Below, piece after piece: positions 1-8,900 of a stretch of DNA of 37,514 nucleotides. Below the pieces are notes generated by a model that was given only the letters and a program-made list of their open reading frames with translations, was not told the DNA's origin and did no database searches. How positions within the stretch are numbered: the stretch's first letter is position 1; the number at the start of each line of letters is the position of its first letter. The stretch comes from a virus, in the IMG/VR virus record IMGVR_UViG_3300031595_000041, positions 1 through 37,514 of that record; one strand, given 5' to 3'. The position numbers and the translations under genes were made by a program.

Positions 1-1
1 A

Positions 2-445
2 CTATCAACTGGTGATCAAAAACGAGTATCACAGCAAACGTTGTATCGATCATTAGGATTAGAGTATGATGAAGAGCGTCGCAAGATGAAGAAAGAGGAT
101 ATCCAAGAAGCCGTGAGAAAGAAAGAACTTCTTTCCTTGGAATCAATGGCATTGAATGAATTGAGAGCCCTTGATGAGGAGTCTGATATACCAGAAGTTG
201 CTCCAGCAGCGTTGCCTGGTCAATCTCCTTACGCGGATGCGGCTGGGCAACAACCAGGTGCAGAAGCAGGCGGATCATCATTGCCTCCACTTCCGGGTAT
301 GGGATCAGGTGGCGGTGGAGGAGGCGGAGCAATGCCACCTCCACCAACAGAAGGATTACCTCCACCTGCACCGTCTGGCGGAACTCCAGCACCGACTGGA
401 GGCGGTGGAGGAACAACCTCACCACCGTCAACTCCGCCAAAATAA
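2..445 (+). CDS. Probable portal protein, C-terminal end (partial)
   Basis: The reading frame is open from the first bases of the window, so this is the 3' end of a gene that begins upstream. The TTG at 41 is not a credible start. The visible part begins with a charged helical stretch (QQTLYRSLGLEYDEERRKM, then many K, E and R). It ends in about 80 residues of low-complexity Pro/Gly/Ala sequence with runs of Gly and Pro. The 'tLYRSLGLdYeeE' style of helix is what I recall from C-termini of large-phage portal proteins. The position upstream of a protease/scaffold/capsid module fits a portal. The portal assignment rests on this short motif and on synteny, so another head-vertex protein remains possible. 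Confidence 0.55.
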   Translation, partial: LSTGDQKRVSQQTLYRSLGLEYDEERRKMKKEDIQEAVRKKELLSLESMALNELRALDEESDIPEVAPAALPGQSPYADAAGQQPGAEAGGSSLPPLPGMGSGGGGGGGAMPPPPTEGLPPPAPSGGTPAPTGGGGGTTSPPSTPPK

Positions 446-552
446 TCGTAATTTTGCTAAACATGTTCTCGGGACATGCCATCACCAGCAGGCAAAATAG
501 CTACATCCCCTAATAATCTCACATATTATTGAACTATATCTAGGAGATATAA
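446..552 (+). promoter_or_regulatory. Leader between portal-like gene and next gene
   Basis: This 107-base gap has no credible gene. It ends in a strong ribosome binding site (TAGGAG, 6 bases before the ATG at 553). It contains CCCCTAATAATCTCACATAT at 507-526, which recurs at 21770-21789 with one mismatch, also just before a head-region gene. No terminator hairpin is visible. The role as promoter or leader is inferred from position only. Confidence 0.35.
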
Positions 553-1767
553 ATGGATAAGAATGCACAAGAACGTGGACTTTTAAATAAACTTCGTGAA
601 CATGCTAATATAACAAGCAAACTATTAGAAAGCATAAATCCCAAGTTTAAAAAAATGATGGATGATCTTCGAAAAACTGATGAGAAGATCCGTGGCTACT
701 CCGAACAATCAAAAGATTTAATCAAATCAGCAAAATCATTAGTTAATCGCCGAGACTATCTTTCTGCTGCATCAACTATGTCTTCATTCCACGAGAAGTG
801 TAGATATATTGCTGCCGAACTAGATAAGTTCATAAAAAATGTAGATATGGATAGTTTTTCCGTTCTACTAGATCAGTTTGATGATGAACAAAAAGAACGC
901 ATATTCGGTTATGATCCAAATAAAGAATTAAATTTAAATGAAGTATCATTCGTAAATGATATGGAAGTAATGGCTTCGTTGAAAAAACAAGCAGGTCTTT
1001 CTGATTGGTGGCACAATCTTACTAATGAACGTGCAACGGCTATGCGTCAATTAGAAAAACGATTTTCAATATCTTTCCTAAAAGACTTAAAAACTAACTC
1101 AATAAATATTTTCAACGATAGTCAAAGATTTTTACAATTTTTGTTAGCAACATTTAAAAAATTGGCAACTGCATTAGCAAGAGGCAAACCAAGTATATAT
1201 ATAAGTGTTGCAAAAAGTTTTATGTCTAAGTTTGATCAATACCATAAATCATTCGTTAAGTTTTATGAAAAAAATATAATTCCATTAAAACAACAACATG
1301 AAAAAATGGTTGCCGATAAAAAACAAGCAGAAGAACTAGATAGACAGAAATATAAAGATTTATTGAATCAGCCTGGTGCGATGAAACTTAATCCACAAAC
1401 AACACAGGCTCCAATGCAACAAGGACCTTCTGCTCAAATGGGACCAGATCAGCCAATAAATCTCACCAATATTGCTCCATCAACCAAACAAAAATCATTA
1501 GATGTTCTTGATGAATTAAATAAACCAAAACCCGGCGAAGAGCCATACAATAATATTCAAGATAAAAATAAACAATTACCACAGATACTATCAAAACAGT
1601 TCATTACCAAAATAGAAAAAATAGCATCAGATAATCACCCAAGATCGTTAATGCTTGCTATTTTGAAATATTCTGCTGAGCTTGAAGATATAAATCCAGA
1701 AGCAAGTCTAAAACTACTTGCTATTGCAGAAGGAATTAAAGAAGATATAAACTTCAATATAGAATAA
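553..1767 (+). CDS. Unknown virion-region protein, helical, 404 aa
   Basis: Not recognised as a named family. The protein is mostly helical and highly charged, with coiled-coil-like stretches over about residues 1-130 and 195-275. A Gln/Pro-rich linker follows around 270-320. The C-terminal helical segment (FITKIEKIASDNHPRSLMLA, then LEDINPEASLKLLAIAEG) resembles short helical modules found in other head-region proteins of this window. There is no signal peptide or transmembrane segment. The start is supported by TAGGAG six bases upstream. It lies directly after the portal-like gene and runs into the transglycosylase gene with a one-base gap, so the two are probably translated from one message. 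An internal head or neck protein is a reasonable guess, but only a guess. Confidence 0.75.
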   Translation: MDKNAQERGLLNKLREHANITSKLLESINPKFKKMMDDLRKTDEKIRGYSEQSKDLIKSAKSLVNRRDYLSAASTMSSFHEKCRYIAAELDKFIKNVDMDSFSVLLDQFDDEQKERIFGYDPNKELNLNEVSFVNDMEVMASLKKQAGLSDWWHNLTNERATAMRQLEKRFSISFLKDLKTNSINIFNDSQRFLQFLLATFKKLATALARGKPSIYISVAKSFMSKFDQYHKSFVKFYEKNIIPLKQQHEKMVADKKQAEELDRQKYKDLLNQPGAMKLNPQTTQAPMQQGPSAQMGPDQPINLTNIAPSTKQKSLDVLDELNKPKPGEEPYNNIQDKNKQLPQILSKQFITKIEKIASDNHPRSLMLAILKYSAELEDINPEASLKLLAIAEGIKEDINFNIE

Positions 1768-1768
1768 T

Positions 1769-2833
1769 ATGATATCATCATCTTTCTCCAATAAACTTAA
1801 TGACATTAGCCAAGAGCTTGGAATGAATCCGAGAGATCTTTTATTAGTAATGTATCTTGAGTCTGGGGCAAATCCAGCCGCTAGAAATCCCAATGGTGGT
1901 GCAACCGGTCTAATTCAGTTTATGCCATCAACATTAAAAGGAATGGGGTTATCAAACCAGGAAATAAAAACATTCGGACAAAAAACAGCAGAAGACCAAT
2001 TAGATTATGTTAAAAAATACGTTCAAGCTCATAAAGGATTGATTGGTGGAAAGTCGTTCACATCAGCAACCCAATATTATGTTGCTAATTTTTTTCCTAT
2101 AGCATTAAAAAAATGGAATGGAGACAATCCAATTAAAAATGCTAATGTTGTAGTTGTAGATAGTAATTCACCAAATCAGGGTGAAAGAGCGGCGTATAAA
2201 GCTAATCCGTTATTAGATTATAATAAAGATGGTAAGATCACCGTTGGTGATCTAACTAATGTATTAATGAGTATGGAAAAATCTTCTGGGTTCCAAAAAA
2301 TGCTTTCTCAATTTAATAGAGTTGCCGGTAATGGAGATGTATCTGAAAAATCAAAAGGCGTTCCACAACCACCAACACAAATGTTAGCAGAAAAAAATAT
2401 ACCATTGATGAATCAAATAAATAGTTTCTTAGATAGTTTTGCTGGAAAACAAGATTCAGATATAACTAAATATAGTTCATACCTAATATCAATTAGTTCA
2501 GATAATGATTTTACTTCTAAATTAGAATATGCAAGAATACTATCATCAGCATTAAAAGAAGAGTTAAATATAAAATCTAATATATTTACGAATGGTAAGG
2601 ATGTTCAAATACAATGTAATTTAGATTTAGATAGTAAAAAAAGTGAATTAGTACTAAAAGAGTTGTGTTCAGCAATATCAGATGTGTTTTCATATGCAAC
2701 TAAAAAAATAGGTAGTCTAAAAATAGATACAAAAATTATACAAAACGGCACTCCAACATATCAAGAATTAGATATAAAATTAGCGGAAATAAATTATAGG
2801 AAGTTTCATCTTAAATTCGCAATAGGGAAATAA
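1769..2833 (+). CDS. SLT-family lytic transglycosylase with EF-hand-like loop
   Basis: The N-terminal half is a soluble lytic transglycosylase domain, which cleaves the glycan strands of peptidoglycan. The catalytic Glu motif is YLESG (E31), followed by GATGLIQFMP (about 44-53) and the Y-Y-V-A-N-F-F segment near 103-109. These match the usual E-S-G / GLxQ / Y motifs of the family. Residues 150-161 (DYNKDGKITVGD) fit a 12-residue calcium-binding EF-hand loop. The C-terminal 190 residues are not recognised. There is no signal peptide or holin neighbour, and the gene lies among head genes. This suggests a virion-associated enzyme for genome entry rather than the endolysin. The stop overlaps the next start (TAATG). 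Confidence 0.85.
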   Translation: MISSSFSNKLNDISQELGMNPRDLLLVMYLESGANPAARNPNGGATGLIQFMPSTLKGMGLSNQEIKTFGQKTAEDQLDYVKKYVQAHKGLIGGKSFTSATQYYVANFFPIALKKWNGDNPIKNANVVVVDSNSPNQGERAAYKANPLLDYNKDGKITVGDLTNVLMSMEKSSGFQKMLSQFNRVAGNGDVSEKSKGVPQPPTQMLAEKNIPLMNQINSFLDSFAGKQDSDITKYSSYLISISSDNDFTSKLEYARILSSALKEELNIKSNIFTNGKDVQIQCNLDLDSKKSELVLKELCSAISDVFSYATKKIGSLKIDTKIIQNGTPTYQELDIKLAEINYRKFHLKFAIGK

Positions 2834-3234
2834 TGAGCGATACACAGCAAATCGAAAATCCATTCGAATCATATAATGTATTGAGTGGTGATTTAAGAAA
2901 GTTTTCCGATGAACTTCTTATTAAGTTTAAAGGAAAGGTATTAGAAATATATATTGGTGATCAAAGTGAGACAATAAATTATGATGATTATTCAGTTCCA
3001 AAAAATTGTAGTATATTCGGAAAATTAATTGATGTATTAGATCGGTTCGTTATTTTTGATTGTTATTATATTGATCCAAAAACAAAAACATTAAGATCAG
3101 AAAATTATGTATATATAAATCTTTTTCAAATTAGGGCAATGACAGAAGTAAATGGCAAAGGTTCGCTTGGAGATATCTTTTTGAGCGTTGATGACTCAAA
3201 GGCAATAAGAAAACTAATTTTAGCGAGCCAATAA
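2833..3234 (+). CDS. Unknown small protein, 133 aa
   Basis: No family recognised. It is an acidic, mixed alpha/beta protein with no Cys cluster, signal peptide or membrane segment. The central part (LLIKFKGKVLEIYIGDQ, then FVIFDCYYIDPKTKT) alternates hydrophobic residues as in a beta-barrel or sandwich. A regulatory, chaperone or small structural role cannot be told apart. AGGG lies upstream of the ATG at the right distance. Both ends overlap neighbours as TAATG, so it is part of a translationally coupled chain with the transglycosylase and the 3234 gene. Confidence 0.7.
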   Translation: MSDTQQIENPFESYNVLSGDLRKFSDELLIKFKGKVLEIYIGDQSETINYDDYSVPKNCSIFGKLIDVLDRFVIFDCYYIDPKTKTLRSENYVYINLFQIRAMTEVNGKGSLGDIFLSVDDSKAIRKLILASQ

Positions 3235-3932
3235 TGTCAATTACTAATGTATCCAAAATTGCTATATATGCACAAGAGTTTGAGGGCTTTTGTAATGATA
3301 CATTAGTCAAAGTTGCTTACATTAAAAAAAGAGACGGTAAGTGGGTGATACTATCAGAAAAAGGTAAAGTATTGGGGACATATGATACAAAAGTAGAAGC
3401 CGTTGAGAGATTGCGTCAAATTGAGTATTTTAAGAACCATAAGAAAAAGAAAGCCTCAAAAGAAGACAGCTACTCAAGTATTATGAGAGATTTACGAAAA
3501 TCTTCAGATGAAGATACAATAAAATGTTTTCAGGAGGAATTTAAGAAAGCGTTTGATCAAGCAGTCATAGATGGCGATGAAGAACCAGAAAAAATTGCAT
3601 TAGAAAAAGCAAAAGAAAATATAAGAGATGAAAGTGAGTTGATGGAGAAAGCTGCGTCCGCAATTAACCTTGGTGATGCTGAAACTGCTGGAAAATATCT
3701 TGCTGATTTATTAAAGTTTGTTTTAAGGCGTATATCAGAAAACAAGCGACCGCGTGCTATTGAAGGGCTAAAAAGAAAAGTATATTATATAAATGAATAT
3801 CAAATTGCGGGAAAAAAAGTCCCAGCATCATCAGCAATTGGTCAGAGCATATCATTATTAAAAAACATATTATTAGAACACGAACCCCAATATATTAGAG
3901 GTGTTTTAAATTCAATAGTAAAGAATCTATGA
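3234..3932 (+). CDS. Unknown protein with 'GKW.. SEKGK.LGTYDT' module, 232 aa
   Basis: Residues about 25-65 carry the motif YIKKRDGKWVILSEKGK followed by LGTYDTKVEAVERLRQIEYF. I recall this as a small module in many phage proteins, probably a compact beta-beta-beta-alpha fold of unknown function. After a Lys-rich linker (HKKKKASK) the remainder is helical and charged. No catalytic motif is visible. The start overlaps the previous stop (TAATG) and the stop overlaps the phosphatase start (ATGA), so coupled translation is likely. A head or tail assembly role is suggested only by context. Confidence 0.7.
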   Translation: MSITNVSKIAIYAQEFEGFCNDTLVKVAYIKKRDGKWVILSEKGKVLGTYDTKVEAVERLRQIEYFKNHKKKKASKEDSYSSIMRDLRKSSDEDTIKCFQEEFKKAFDQAVIDGDEEPEKIALEKAKENIRDESELMEKAASAINLGDAETAGKYLADLLKFVLRRISENKRPRAIEGLKRKVYYINEYQIAGKKVPASSAIGQSISLLKNILLEHEPQYIRGVLNSIVKNL

Positions 3933-4696
3933 TATCTAATTTTAGAAAAGTAGATACTAATTTATATGCCGGTGCCGCCCCGTCAATAAAAGATGTGGCA
4001 TGGCTCAAACATAAATATGGAATAACTAAAATTGTTTCATTAGATGAAAATGCTGGGAAAAAAATTGATAGAGCAACCAAATTGCTTGGTATTAAGCATA
4101 TTATGCTACCAATAGATATTGGTAAGAAATCATCATTAATGAGATTCTTACATCATAATATAATAAAACTATTAGATGGTGAAAAAACTTATATCCATTG
4201 TCAATGGGGGCGCGACAGAACAGGTCTTGCAATTGCTATGTATCGTTGTGAACATGACGGTTGGTCTTGTGGTAAAGCATTGAAAGAAGCGAAAAAATAT
4301 GGGTTTGGCATTGGTGTTGATCCAAAAGTAGTTCATTTATATAAAAAATTAATAGCGCAGTCATGTGGGTGTAAAGATAAAGATATAAACTCGGCATATG
4401 ATATTGTTAGTAATGAAAGAGAATATCCAACAAACTATAATGATTACTCATTAGATGTTTGGCAACAAGGTAGCTGGAGCCCATATGAAGATTACCGTGT
4501 TCGAGAGTTTCCTTATGCTGATACATATCCTGATGCTGGCACTCAATATCCATCACGAATAGATCGTGGATTAGATGATAGCGATGCATTAAATGTAGAA
4601 AATATTGATGTCCCCCAGGTTGGTCAGTTCGACCAGAATACGCAGGGTATATCAGGTGCCGGTCCAAGTATGATTGGATCTGGCACTATTATTTAG
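3929..4696 (+). CDS. Dual-specificity-type protein phosphatase
   Basis: Residues 1-150 match the cysteine-based protein tyrosine/dual-specificity phosphatase fold. The P-loop signature HCxxGxxRTG is complete as HCQWGRDRTG, with nucleophile C91 and phosphate-binding R97. D63 in LPIDIGKK sits where the general acid is expected. Such enzymes remove phosphate from Tyr, Ser or Thr, and some act on RNA 5' ends or lipids, so the substrate is open. The C-terminal 110 residues are separate low-complexity sequence rich in Tyr, Asp and Pro, ending in a Gly/Ser-rich tail. The gene is translationally coupled to its upstream neighbour by ATGA overlap. An enzyme of this kind inside a portal-to-protease gene block is unusual. 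Confidence 0.85.
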   Translation: MISNFRKVDTNLYAGAAPSIKDVAWLKHKYGITKIVSLDENAGKKIDRATKLLGIKHIMLPIDIGKKSSLMRFLHHNIIKLLDGEKTYIHCQWGRDRTGLAIAMYRCEHDGWSCGKALKEAKKYGFGIGVDPKVVHLYKKLIAQSCGCKDKDINSAYDIVSNEREYPTNYNDYSLDVWQQGSWSPYEDYRVREFPYADTYPDAGTQYPSRIDRGLDDSDALNVENIDVPQVGQFDQNTQGISGAGPSMIGSGTII

Positions 4697-4706
4697 GTAT
4701 AAAATT

Positions 4707-5327
4707 ATGGTGAATAAGCGCAAAATATATGCAGTTGATCTAACTTATGAGGTACCAAATGCCGAAAAAGACAAGGCTACTAAAATAGTTATGCATTTAG
4801 ATCATCTATTAAAAATGCTTAAAGCATGCGAAGAACATCTCAATTTAATATATACTCCATTTAAAGATAATCAAAGCATATCAACTGAACAAATATTTTC
4901 CGCAAGAGCCGCATTGAGACGATATAGAGATAAGGCTGTTAGTAATTTTAATGATTTTAAACGACAAGCATTTAAGTGTTTCGTTCTTATGCAGCCGTTT
5001 TCATTCGACTCTCAAATGGTAAAATTAAGTAAATCATTCGTTCTTGCAATATCAGATATAGAAAAACAAGTAAACAGGTTTGCCGATGTATTTTCTAATT
5101 TAGAATCCAAAGATTTTGGATCAACAATAGTAAAATCAATAGATAATATAAAAAAAGAATTAGCGCAAATAAATCAAATTATTGAAGATAGAATGAAAGA
5201 TCATATACAAAATAATATATTGGCAAGAAGTTGGGTAGATACGGTTAGTGATGAATTACAGGAAAAAGTAGAAAAAAGAATACCGCTATCAGTTCAACTG
5301 GTAGAACAAAGAAATAAAGGTAAATAA
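4707..5327 (+). CDS. Unknown helical protein, 206 aa
   Basis: I chose the ATG at 4707 (MVNKRKIYAVD). It has TAGG upstream and lies just beyond the phosphatase stop. An in-frame ATG at 4674 lies inside the phosphatase gene and lacks a ribosome binding site. The protein is nearly all helical, with long amphipathic stretches over residues about 20-60, 100-150 and 150-190. No enzymatic motif, Cys pairs or membrane span is seen. The family is not recognised. The arrangement fits a small head-assembly, chaperone or internal protein. Confidence 0.75.
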   Translation: MVNKRKIYAVDLTYEVPNAEKDKATKIVMHLDHLLKMLKACEEHLNLIYTPFKDNQSISTEQIFSARAALRRYRDKAVSNFNDFKRQAFKCFVLMQPFSFDSQMVKLSKSFVLAISDIEKQVNRFADVFSNLESKDFGSTIVKSIDNIKKELAQINQIIEDRMKDHIQNNILARSWVDTVSDELQEKVEKRIPLSVQLVEQRNKGK

Positions 5328-5329
5328 TA

Positions 5330-5710
5330 ATGACAACTCATAATATGACCTCCATTATAAACTGTAATACTTGTGGTGGATATCAATCTGGTGCAATAAA
5401 TATGAGTTGTACTGTGCCTATAAAATTATGTTCTTGTTCTAATTATTATTCTAATTGTAGACAGGGCTGGATATGTTCAAGGTGCAATAAGAGCCTATCT
5501 CCTGATACAAAAGAATGCGATTGCTCACAAGAGCAAGGGTGTTATCAGTTCATACCGTATGTTCCATGGTATCCGTATACGCCGGTAAATCCTTGGCAAC
5601 CATTCACACCTATCAACCCATCATACCCGTTTATACCCGTTTACACCTATAATCCGTTGCAACACTGGGATATGACAATAACTTGTTCTACATATACCAT
5701 AAATTCATAG
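5330..5710 (+). CDS. Cys-rich zinc-ribbon-like protein with Pro/Tyr/Trp-rich tail
   Basis: A 126-residue protein with 12 cysteines. Early pairs are CNTC (12-15) and CSC (34-36). A zinc-ribbon-like set follows: WICSRC (C49, C52) plus CDC (C63, C65) around SPDTKE. From about residue 72 it becomes a run of Pro, Tyr, Trp and Phe (VPWYPYTPVNPWQPFTPINP). This resembles an extended polyproline region or a short aromatic repeat. There is no signal peptide. AAAGG upstream supports the start. The family is not recognised. A metal-binding structural or adaptor protein is plausible. Confidence 0.7.
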   Translation: MTTHNMTSIINCNTCGGYQSGAINMSCTVPIKLCSCSNYYSNCRQGWICSRCNKSLSPDTKECDCSQEQGCYQFIPYVPWYPYTPVNPWQPFTPINPSYPFIPVYTYNPLQHWDMTITCSTYTINS

Positions 5711-5721
5711 GAATAATTTTA

Positions 5722-5729
5722 CATAAATA
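5722..5729 (+). promoter_or_regulatory. CATAAATA, T4-late-promoter-like octamer
   Basis: This octamer in the 58-base gap before the 5769 gene differs by one base from TATAAATA, the consensus of T4-type late promoters. It is 40 bases upstream of the ATG. Similar octamers are found in other gaps here, but also inside genes, so chance is possible. Confidence 0.25.
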
Positions 5730-5768
5730 TGCGCATAATAAGTTATTTAATTTAGACATAGGAATAAA

Positions 5769-5918
5769 ATGTTTATAAAAAACGGTGATCTACAGCCTAT
5801 ATCAATTGTTGAACCGTCAAAGATTGACGAGAAGAATGCTAAACAACAATTGAAAAAAGTATTAAGTGAAATAGAAAAAGAAGAATTGGAAAATAACTCA
5901 AAAGAAAGTAAAAAATAA
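5769..5918 (+). CDS. Small unknown protein, 49 aa
   Basis: The frame runs ATG to TAA with AGGA about seven bases upstream of the start. It ends exactly one base before the ATG of the protease gene, so the two are almost certainly co-translated. The product begins MFIKNGDLQPISIVEP and then becomes a charged, Lys/Glu-rich helix. No family is recognised. The good ribosome binding site and tight fit in the chain make it a real gene that is easily missed because of its size. Confidence 0.65.
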   Translation: MFIKNGDLQPISIVEPSKIDEKNAKQQLKKVLSEIEKEELENNSKESKK

Positions 5919-8900
5919 ATGTTTACTAAAATCGGAGAGTTGTCATCATTAGATGGTTCTAGCATTCAATCAGAAGAATCAGTGTTTGCAGATCCGTCAG
6001 TTGATGAAAGATTTAAAAAGTTTGCTACCGAGCTTCGAAGAGTTGCTCCGAAGGCAAATGATTTTCTTTATTTTTCAGCAGTTATGCTACATAGCGCTGA
6101 AGCTGCATTAGTCAACGCAGATGGAACAGCAAAACTTAATTCTCGTGGTGAACAAGTAAAAGCTCACTGGGAGAAAAAAGGTGATAGTTGGAAATGGGTA
6201 TGTTCAGACGCGCACGTACGCCCACTGAAAAACTCGAATGGTGATATCTTTCCAGAAGAAGAATTGCTTAAAGCTTATAAATTATGGATTGGTAAACCAC
6301 TATGTGTTGATCATAAATCAAGTCAAGTAGATGCAATTCGTGGAGTAATTTTAGATACATATTACGATCGTACATTTAAACGAGTGATCGGGTTATGTGC
6401 ATTAGATAAAATATCATATCCTGAATTAGCTCGCGGCGTATCAACTGGATATAAAACAAGTGTATCAATGGGTACCGCAGTAGGTAAAGCTATATGTACT
6501 GATTGTGGAACCGTTGCTCGTACTGAACACGATTTTTGTTCACATATGCGCTCGAAGTCTTGTTATGGTGAAATTAACGTTGATTTACAACCGATTGAGC
6601 TTTCCATTGTAGTTAATGGAGCAGATCCGCAAGCAAAGATACGTACTATTCTTGCTCATGCACAAGAAATTAATAATGCTCTTGACGAAAGCGGAAAAAA
6701 AATAAATCAAATGATCAATGAAGAAATTGATCCTGCTAATAAAATTAATCAAATGATTGGTGAAGAAATTAGCAAACCAGCGTTAAAAGCAAAATTAGAC
6801 AAACTTATGGCAGAACATCACAAATTAAAGTTAGAAATTGCCGAACTTGAGAAGATGTATGCTCAAGCGCCAGATACAAATACAGCAACAGATCATCAAT
6901 CATGCGGAACGGAATCTAGCCCAAGCGATGAAACAAATCAAGAATCTTTTGGATTAAATTTACCAGAACGATTCGCATCTAATAATAATACATTATTAGA
7001 TCAGGTAAAGAATTTAATGTCTTCGGTAGAAGGAAGACTTAACAATATGGAAACTGCACTACATACATTAACTAACAAAGAGGATACTATGTCAAAGGAT
7101 GCAATGAATAAAAAAGAAGCTTATTACCAAGGTGCCGGTGGCGTTAACGAACCAACCCCAGGTCAAAAGAAATATCCTGTTGATCCAGCGAATGAGAAAC
7201 TTCGTATGGAAGATAAGCATATGCAAGGCGAATCTCCATTCCCAGAAGTTGGCGCCATTGATGGACTTCATCCTTCCCCAGAGTCAGCTGATCAAAAAGA
7301 TGAGCTCGAACGCAAAAAAATGTTAGCTCGTGCAGAACGACGCAACGCTGCCCTACAAAAGGCTAAGGAGAATGTTATGAAAACAAAAGAGGCTTATTGG
7401 AATGGTGGCGGTGGCGTTAACGAACCAACACCAGGTAAACAAAAATATCCCGTTGATAACCTTGAATACGAACTTCGTGAAAAAGAAGATAAGCAAATGG
7501 TTGGACAAAAACCATTCCCAGGAGTTGGCGATGTAGAAGGTCTACATCCATCACCTCTATCAGCTGATCAAAAAGACGAACTTGCTCGTAAAAAGCTTCT
7601 ACAACGTGCATCGCTAAAGGCTCGTTTCGTTCGCACTGCTAAAACAGATGGAACAAATGATCTTGGTAATAGTGCATGGCAGGTGTTCGCAAAGAACGAA
7701 GACGGTGAAAAACTAGTTTTCACAGCATCAGTTAATGAAATAACTGGGGGTCGCAGTGATGTTCTTTTTGATATGGTTGCAACAAAAGAATTCGGCACAA
7801 AAATGCTAGAAAAAATCAGAACAGTTGGTTTTGAACAAGCAAATGCAATTTACAAAAAAGGTCAAGCAGTAGCAGCACCAGGTGGTGCTCCAGGTGCAGC
7901 AGATGCCGGTGGTGCAGGTGCAGCTCCAGCAATGCCAGATATGGGTGCTCCAGCTGCTCCAGCAGATGCGGCTCCAGCAGGTGATGATGCTAAACCAGAA
8001 GATCAAGGTGGTAAAGGTGATCCAAAAGATACAGCTATGAAATTAGCTGAAAAAGTTCGCGATTACGCTTCTGATTTACTTGAAGCAGTTCGTTCACTAA
8101 CAGGTGAGCAATCACAAATGGGTGATATGGAACAAGGTTTAGAGGCTATGCCAAAAGCAGCAAGTCAAGTTCTTGCTCCAATGTACAAATCACGTCGTGA
8201 ATTAAATTCTGGTCTTCTTTCAGGTGCAAAGAAATCTCTTGCAGAACTAAAAGATCATCACGATGAACTAAAACTAATCGCAAGCATTGTTGAAAATCTA
8301 TCAGAAGCAAATAAAGATTACGCTAATACAGTTGTAGAAGATGCTTTTGCAGATGCAAAGAAAGCATGCAATGATGCAGAAGTACTTCTAAAATCATTCT
8401 CTTCATACGTAAAAGGTGTTGCTGGTCTTAATAAACGAGCTGAAGAAGCAAAACAAGCATCAATGTTCTCTTTTGCAGAAGACGAGGATATGAATGATGC
8501 TCGTAAAAAGGCAAAGAAAGACAAAGAAGAAAAAGCCTCTAAGGAAAAAGCTTCTAAAGAAAAAGCCGAAAAAGAAGACAAGGCTGAAAAAGAAGAAGAG
8601 GAAGAAGACGAAGATAAGTCTGATGCAGATGATACCAATGCATTCATGGGTGATACGTTTGAACAAGCTGATAAACTTGATAAAACACAACCAGGTGATG
8701 AGTCTTGGGAAATTCCAGGTCGTGGTGATAAAAATGACCACATGGATCATCCAGAGCATGATGACGGCGAACTTGGTTTAGAAGATCTAGATCTTCCAAC
8801 AGATGGTGATGATGGTGAAGAGCATGAAGATGCAGATAAGCCAGTCTTCGATATGGACGCAGACGATCAAAATGATACAATGGTTGACCTTCCAGCTGGA

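Noticed and set aside
171-500. Overlapping frame of 109 codons within the portal-like gene
   Set aside because: It overlaps most of the portal-like frame, has no ribosome binding site, and its His/Gln/Leu-rich composition is the shadow of a Pro/Gly-rich frame.
4674-4706. Earlier start for the 4707 gene
   Set aside because: It lies inside the phosphatase gene with no ribosome binding site, while 4707 has TAGG upstream.
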